From assembly GCA_016715205.1 (NCBI GenBank), contig JADKBC010000049.1, positions 310,001 through 374,000 on the forward strand: DNA of 64,000 nt. Reading direction: 5' to 3'. Shown here in pieces: positions 60,734 to 64,000 of this stretch. This DNA is from Holophaga sp. (GTDB taxonomy: Bacteria > Acidobacteriota > Holophagae > Holophagales > Holophagaceae). The notes below the pieces were generated by a model, which had not been told where the DNA came from, did not search any database, and saw only the letters and a list, made by a program, of their open reading frames with translations. Position 1 is the first letter of the stretch. Every line of letters starts with the position of its first letter. The position numbers and the translations under genes were made by a program.

Positions 60734-61018
60734 TCATTTGCTGCGTGATTGCAATTTCATTTTAAAGAAATCGATAGTGCCCAGAGCGAGAAACGTGGTG
60801 AAACCAATTATCCACCAGCCATGATTTTTGGTAATGCACCACACAGCTGCCCCGATGATGATTGGCGCGGCCAAAAAATAGATTTTAACTGGGCCAACTA
60901 AAATTAGCTTAGCGCTACATGAAGGGCACTGATATTTAACGGGCAAGGACTCACCGGAATACATCGGAAAGCGAAAAACGCGCGCTCCACATTCTGGGCA
61001 TGAATTCCACTTCGTCAT
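60734..61018 (-). CDS. Cassette gene: zinc-ribbon membrane protein
   Basis: A 94-residue protein from ATG 61018, 6 bp after an attC R' box. An N-terminal zinc ribbon (CPECGARVFRFPMY, then YQCPSCSAKLILVG) is followed by two membrane helices (IYFLAAPIIIGAAVWCI and WWIIGFTTFLALGTIDFF) and a basic end. The stop lies 3 bp from the next attC. Ribbon-plus-membrane proteins of this size are common and mostly unassigned. It fills nearly the whole cassette. Confidence 0.7.
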   Translation of the reverse strand: MTKWNSCPECGARVFRFPMYSGESLPVKYQCPSCSAKLILVGPVKIYFLAAPIIIGAAVWCITKNHGWWIIGFTTFLALGTIDFFKMKLQSRSK

Positions 61019-61024
61019 CGAAAG

Positions 61025-61147
61025 GCCTAACGACTGAGTTAACCGGTCGCTACCGAAGCGACCGAGGTGAAAGAGGAAGGACTGCAGAGCGTTTGTCGAA
61101 GAGATTAACCCGAAGAGGTAGCGTCCGGGTTGAACGATTGGTTAGAG
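61025..61147 (-). repeat. attC site (3rd)
   Basis: 123 bp; R'' CTCTAAC (61147-61141), GTTCAACCCGGACGC, L' ACCGGTTAACTC, R' GTTAGGC (61031-61025). Long class. Confidence 0.87.
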
Positions 61148-61699
61148 CGCCGGTGTAGGACCGCCAATGTGTTCACGCCAAAGAACTTCATTAATGTGAG
61201 AGGCATAGCGAACCCAACCGGGCTTGGATTTGAATCTGAAGTTGGAAATGGATTTTTGGATATCTCGAAATTTGGGTGGAGCTGCGAAATGGCAGATCCC
61301 ATCGTCTCCGTCTAAAACCATGTAGACGTGCCACATTTGTTGCACTCGGTGTTCGCTGTGCATTGGGTTCCGCGCCATCTGAACAAGGAACCATCTTTTG
61401 CCGGACTCAGTGTTTGCCTCAGCCCAGACCAGGGCACAATCAACAAAACAAACAAAGTCTTTGTCAAGGCATACCCCTGCGCCCGGAAGATCTGACAGCT
61501 TAGCCTTTTCGCGATACCAAGCTAAGACTTGGAGCTTTGAGACTTTTGCGCTTTTGAAAGATGGGAAATAGTTGCAACCTTCGACTGTAGCAGTAGCTGA
61601 TTCTTGAATTTCATCAACGCCAATATCGGAAAAACTCGGTTCAGTGGCCTGTGCAAGAAGTGCAATTTGGGCCAGCGCAAATATCGGCTTGAGGATCAT
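61142..61699 (-). CDS. Cassette gene: secreted protein of unknown family
   Basis: A 185-residue protein from ATG 61699, 6 bp after an attC R' box. Signal peptide MILKPIFALAQIALLAQA. The mature part has three cysteines in GCNYFPSF, GVCLDKDFVCFVDC and later WAEANTESGKRWFLVQMARNP, with several Trp/His (MWHVYMVLDGDDGICHF). The stop codon is the TAA of the next R'' box (CTCTAAC). A compact secreted enzyme-like protein, but I recognise no family. Confidence 0.7.
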   Translation of the reverse strand: MILKPIFALAQIALLAQATEPSFSDIGVDEIQESATATVEGCNYFPSFKSAKVSKLQVLAWYREKAKLSDLPGAGVCLDKDFVCFVDCALVWAEANTESGKRWFLVQMARNPMHSEHRVQQMWHVYMVLDGDDGICHFAAPPKFRDIQKSISNFRFKSKPGWVRYASHINEVLWREHIGGPTPAL

Positions 61700-61705
61700 G
61701 AGGCG

Positions 61706-61829
61706 CTCTAACGAGGGAAGCTAACCGGCGCTGCCGAAGCGGCGCGGAAAGGTAGAGAAGAGAAATCAAAACGGTTGTCGAGGAGGGTGCCTCGAAGAGG
61801 CAGCGTCCAGGTTGAGCGGAAGGTTAGGG
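61706..61829 (-). repeat. attC site (2nd)
   Basis: 124 bp; R'' CCCTAAC (61829-61823), GCTCAACCTGGACGC, L' GCCGGTTAGC, R' GTTAGAG (61712-61706). Both outer boxes depart from GCCTAAC/GTTAGGC. Long class. Confidence 0.87.
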
Positions 61830-61880
61830 CGCCGGTGAACTGGGGAAGAACCCTGACGGCCATTTGCGCGTAAAGAATGT

Positions 61881-62009
61881 TCAACAAGCATAGGCGATAA
61901 AAAACAACACTGGGATTGAAATACAGGACCAGAAGCGCCAGTTGCTAAGCAAGGTTGGAATCCTTCGGCGACTGCGCTGGCCTTCCATTTCTGCCAGAGC
62001 CTTCTGCAT
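61881..62009 (-). CDS. Cassette gene: small single-helix membrane peptide
   Basis: From ATG 62009 a 42-residue peptide is encoded: MQKALAEMEGQRSRRRIPTL, then the hydrophobic WRFWSCISIPVLFFIAYAC at the end. The same frame is open upstream (SSNSKWLHPCPNPQNDQPSA) and looks protein-like, so the true start may lie earlier at a non-ATG codon or have been lost. The helix at the very C-terminus suggests a tail-anchored peptide. Weak evidence; cassette position supports it. Confidence 0.4.
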   Translation of the reverse strand: MQKALAEMEGQRSRRRIPTLLSNWRFWSCISIPVLFFIAYAC

Positions 62010-62094
62010 TTGATAGGCGGATGGTTGATCGTTCTGTGGATTGGGGCATGGATGCAGCCACTTTGAATTAGACGAACTCGAAAAACGGAGCTGA

Positions 62095-62280
62095 GTTCGC
62101 CTAAACAGGTTGAATGAGAAATGTAAGTGTTGAAAATCCCGTAGAGCTAGCTATTGAGGGAATCGTGTTAGGCAGACCGTTTTTGGCCGGATGGGAGGCC
62201 AAAAACAGGGGTGTGAAGTAGCCCCAGTTCGCCTAATCAGGTTTTGAAAGACGTAAGTGTTGAAAATCCCGTAGCACTAG
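62095..62280. repeat. Pair of direct repeats in the first cassette interval
   Basis: About 55 bp starting GTTCGCCTAA and ending CCCGTAG-nnCTAG occurs at 62095-62150 and again at 62227-62280. The core GTAAGTGTTGAAAATCCCGT plus AG is identical in both (62123 and 62253, 130 bp apart). No gene is seen between them. Confidence 0.75.
62179..62206. terminator. Symmetric hairpin between the direct repeats
   Basis: GTTTTTGGCC-ggatggga-GGCCAAAAAC forms a 10-bp stem with A/T-runs on both sides. It could terminate transcription on either strand, including readthrough from the integrase gene into the cassettes. Confidence 0.6.
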
Positions 62281-62349
62281 TAAAAGCAAAGGCGAACTTG
62301 GAAGCACGGAATGGGCAATTTTAGCATTTTTCAGGCACCCGAGGCGGCG

Positions 62350-62445
62350 GCCTACCGATCGAGCGAACCGGCGCTACCGGGGCGGCGCTTGGCGTTGTTG
62401 ATAGGAACCGGAAGAGGTAGCGTCAGGTTGAGCGACTGGTTAGGT
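62350..62445 (-). repeat. attC site (1st, next to the integrase gene)
   Basis: 96 bp; R'' ACCTAAC (62445-62439), GCTCAACCTGACGC, L' GCCGGTTCGCTC, R' GGTAGGC (62356-62350). The R' box has G for the second base, which should impair recombination. It starts 15 bp after the integrase stop codon. Confidence 0.82.
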
Positions 62446-62460
62446 GTGCGGGCGAAATGA

Positions 62461-63732
62461 TTAAACATTAAAGAGCCTATACGAGCTTTCCTGGGTGTCG
62501 CAATACTTCGCCCAAGCCTCCATTAGCTTTCGACGCTTTTCGGGCATCGTGGACCGGGAATAGGCCGCCTCGGCCTTGTCCTTGAGCTGATGAGCCAGCG
62601 CGTGCTCAATGATCTCCCGGGGGAAGTTGGTTTGTTCCCCGGCCCAATCTCGGAAGGTGGAACGGAACCCGTGGACGGTGATATCCAGGTATTCCATGCG
62701 TTTGAGCGTGGCATTCATGGCCATGTTGGAGAGGGGTTCACCCTCCTCGACACCCGGGAAAACGAAGGGGCCGATTTTTACCTTTTCCAGTTCGCGGACG
62801 ATTTCGAGGGCACGCTTCGACAAGGGGACCGTGTGTTCTTTCCCGGCCTTCATGCGTTCGGCGGGAATGGTCCAGAGTTTCTTAGTGAGATCCAACTCCT
62901 CCCAGCGGGCCGAAATGACTTCACCGGTTCGGGCTGCCGTTAGGATCGTGAATTCCAGAGCCAGCGCGCCCAGGCCCGTGCGTTCGCGCAGAACGGCCAT
63001 GAACGCACCCATCTCGGCGTAGGGTAGCGCCGGATGGTGCTTTGGCTTTTGCACTTTTGAGGGTTTGGGCAGGAGGTGGTCCAGGTGGCCTCGCCATCGG
63101 GCTGGGTTGTCACCGGTTCGGTACCCGCTCACGGTGGCCCACGCCAGCACGGATTCGAGGCGCTGCCGCACGCGGGAGGCAGTTTCGTTCTTGGTGGTCC
63201 AGATGGGGTCCAGGACTTTTCGGATGAGTGGAAGGTCGATCGTGGCGATAGGCAGCGAGCCGATTAACGGCGAAGCGTAGGTGGCCAAGGTATTGATCCA
63301 TTGATCCGCGTGCTTTTCGTTTTTCCAACCTCCGCGAAGGTCAGCAATGCAGGCGGAAGCCGCTTGATCGAAGGTCATGCCCTTGGCCGCTTCGGCCTTC
63401 AGCCCTGCGCGCCGGGCGTCGCGTTCTGCTTTGGGATCCTTGCCTTCGCGTAAGGAAGCACGAAGCTCAGTGGCCTTTCGGCGGGCCTCCTCCAGCGAAA
63501 CATCTACATAGGAGCCCAGGCCCAATTCGCGAAGTTTCCCGTTGGCTCGGTCCCGGTACCGAAAGGTCCAGGATTTGGTCACCCCGCCTGAGGCGGTAGG
63601 AGGCTTCCCTTCCTTCTTTGGAACGGCTCGCGCCGTCACCTGTAGGTATAGGCCCCCGCCATCGAGCAGGTAACCTGGTTGCGAGCATTTTGCAACCTTC
63701 GCTGCACTCAGCTTGTTCCGTCCGCTACCCAT
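62461..63732 (-). CDS. P4-type tyrosine integrase of the island
   Basis: A 423-residue integrase with an N-terminal arm-binding DUF4102-like domain (LSAAKVAKCSQPGYLLDGGG, LYLQVT, TFRYRDRANGKLRELGLGSY), a SAM-like core-binding domain (about 118-205) and the catalytic domain. The R-H-R-H-Y set is visible: Arg268 in TAARTGEV, His354 and Arg357 in HGFRSTFRDWA, His381 in ALAH and Tyr391 in AAYSRS. Such enzymes insert islands at tRNA 3' ends. It lacks the IntI-specific insert and overall pattern. It points away from the right att site and into the cassette array, whose first attC lies 15 bp beyond its stop codon. Confidence 0.92.
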   Translation of the reverse strand: MGSGRNKLSAAKVAKCSQPGYLLDGGGLYLQVTARAVPKKEGKPPTASGGVTKSWTFRYRDRANGKLRELGLGSYVDVSLEEARRKATELRASLREGKDPKAERDARRAGLKAEAAKGMTFDQAASACIADLRGGWKNEKHADQWINTLATYASPLIGSLPIATIDLPLIRKVLDPIWTTKNETASRVRQRLESVLAWATVSGYRTGDNPARWRGHLDHLLPKPSKVQKPKHHPALPYAEMGAFMAVLRERTGLGALALEFTILTAARTGEVISARWEELDLTKKLWTIPAERMKAGKEHTVPLSKRALEIVRELEKVKIGPFVFPGVEEGEPLSNMAMNATLKRMEYLDITVHGFRSTFRDWAGEQTNFPREIIEHALAHQLKDKAEAAYSRSTMPEKRRKLMEAWAKYCDTQESSYRLFNV

Positions 63733-63793
63733 ACATTGGCCTCACCAAGGGTGAATTCAAGGCCAATTCTACCCATATCTATACCCATACCCA
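63726..63793. repeat. TACCCATA repeats over the integrase start
   Basis: TACCCATA occurs at 63726, 63770 and 63782, with TACCCAGA at 63788. The first overlaps the integrase ATG. Position between integrase start and right att suits arm-type binding sites or autoregulation. Confidence 0.5.
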
Positions 63794-63922
63794 GAACCTG
63801 ATTGTCGATGAATTCAGGTGGACGCGGGCACGTCCGTGCAATTCGCAAATCAAGCTATAACAATTGAAAGAATGAACCTTCGCATTCGGCCGGACCCTAG
63901 CAGACACCGGGTAAGCGGACTG

Positions 63923-63933
63923 TCTCTCCGCCA
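63923..63933 (+). other. Putative attR
   Basis: An exact copy of the last 11 bases of tRNA-Ser, including CCA. It is short for an att core, but it is directly followed by a terminator hairpin, as the original tRNA end would be. Confidence 0.5.
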
Positions 63934-63937
63934 GACT

Positions 63938-63960
63938 GAGCCGCCTCCGGGCGGCTCTTT
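63938..63960 (+). terminator. Probable original terminator of tRNA-Ser
   Basis: GAGCCGCC-tccg-GGCGGCTC followed by TTTC, five bases after the attR CCA. The resident tRNA-Ser at 51.2 kb has no comparable hairpin behind it. Confidence 0.7.
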
Positions 63961-63966
63961 CATATT

Positions 63967-63992
63967 CGGAGAGACAGGGATTCGAAGTCACA
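63967..63992 (-). other. Second tRNA-Ser-like 3' fragment, inverted
   Basis: On the minus strand TTCGAATCC, three bases and TCTCTCCG repeat the T-arm and acceptor end of tRNA-Ser, but the 5' side of the T stem does not pair and no CCA follows. CTGTCTCTCCG at 63920-63930 and CGGAGAGACAG at 63967-63977 form an 11-bp inverted repeat around the terminator. The window ends here. Confidence 0.4.
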
Positions 63993-64000
63993 GAATCGCT

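Larger units (their letters stand above)
55186..62445 (-). other. Integron-type cassette array without intI (CALIN)
   Basis: Thirteen attC-like sites (eleven complete, two half-sites) alternate with small genes over 7.3 kb. Every complete site runs, on the minus strand, from an R'' box (GCCTAAC or near variant) through GCTCAAC and a variable centre to GGTTAGCTC-like L' and an R' box GTTAGGC. The unpaired C in GCTCAAC relative to GTTAGC gives the bulge that fixes orientation to minus, which agrees with the cassette genes. No IntI-type integrase gene exists in the window. Confidence 0.85.
51294..63933. mobile_element. Integrative genomic island at tRNA-Ser
   Basis: The region between the tRNA-Ser 3' end and its 11-bp copy contains only accessory genes: small hypotheticals, a decayed excisionase-like gene, a decayed rolling-circle Rep, a phased repeat array, a cassette array and, at the right end, a P4-type integrase. 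Base composition falls noticeably in the right half compared with the backbone. A hairpin with a T-run (63938-63960) lies just outside the right copy, as expected if the tRNA's original terminator was displaced by the insertion. Confidence 0.7.

Noticed and set aside
62099..62173. GCCTAA...GTTAGGC segment as an extra attC or attI
   Set aside because: The left box lacks the final C, there are no L boxes or paired arms, and the sequence belongs to the direct repeat pair.
55186..62445. CRISPR or IS repeats suggested by 13 recurring motifs
   Set aside because: Each copy is an imperfect palindrome bounded by GCCTAAC and GTTAGGC with variable centres, and intervals contain genes: this is attC structure.
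62461..63732. Tyrosine recombinase as the missing integron integrase IntI
   Set aside because: It has the DUF4102-type arm-binding N-terminus and P4-type motifs and is next to a tRNA-end repeat. Nothing resembling the IntI-specific patch is seen.
63779..63991. Short minus-strand open frame at the right edge
   Set aside because: It crosses the att repeat and terminator; its sequence is simply their translation.
63967..63992. Functional tRNA gene on the minus strand
   Set aside because: The T stem does not pair and no CCA is encoded; only the 3' end resembles tRNA-Ser within the window.

Overview
The window looks like chromosome of a GC-rich Gram-negative bacterium. Signal-peptided outer-membrane barrels, a TonB-dependent receptor, a complete RND metal-efflux tripod and many lineage-type secreted proteins fit Acidobacteriota of the Holophagae/Geothrix kind. 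That placement is an inference from gene flavour; no rRNA is present to confirm it.

Layout of the backbone (1-51.3 kb). At 1-7.7 kb lies a glycan-use operon: the end of a TonB receptor, an outer-membrane protein, a GPH sugar transporter, a GH17-like beta-glucanase and a 1,151-residue GH94-like protein. At 7.7-16.9 kb are a zinc-ribbon protein, a metzincin-like protease, a GAF protein, initiator tRNA-Met, a frameshifted M1 aminopeptidase and pyrF. At 17-24.8 kb are envelope proteins (coiled coil, LysM, barrels), rsmG, ybeY with an AT-hook tail, a TPR protein and a YebC regulator. From 32.4 down to 24.9 kb, on the minus strand, runs a copper/silver-type efflux operon: Cys-rich peptide, cusC, cusB, cusA, a 16-residue-repeat protein and a YHS-like protein. 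At 36.6-39.2 kb is a second copper module, copZ-csoR-copA, with a visible promoter and operator. At 39.3-51.1 kb are an M28 peptidase, a broken GNAT gene, an FAD oxidoreductase, a mechanosensitive channel, carA-carB with a terminator hairpin in the leader, tadA and a DUF2891 protein.

Accessory island (51.3-63.9 kb). tRNA-Ser(CGA) is followed by about 12.6 kb of foreign DNA, closed by a P4-type tyrosine integrase and an 11-bp copy of the tRNA 3' end. A terminator hairpin that looks like the tRNA's own sits just beyond that copy. The left part of the island carries decayed replication genes: an excisionase-like HTH gene and a rolling-circle Rep with HUH and Tyr motifs, both broken by frameshifts. 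It also has seven GTTCT boxes phased at exactly 11 bp.

The right part (55.2-62.4 kb) is a cassette array with 11 complete and 2 partial attC sites, all oriented on the minus strand, separating small orphan genes on the same strand. No intI is present, so it is a CALIN-type array. Its first attC begins 15 bp after the stop codon of the P4-type integrase gene, so the island integrase occupies the upstream position. Four cassette genes use the TAA inside the attC R box as their stop codon, and most start 3-10 nt after the previous attC. The cassette genes are mostly small secreted, membrane or zinc-ribbon proteins of unknown function; two match named domain families (DUF4375/DMP19 and DUF6794). 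Several are frameshifted.

Frameshifts are frequent enough (two backbone genes, the rep and HTH genes, three cassettes) that both real decay and indel errors in the assembly must be considered.
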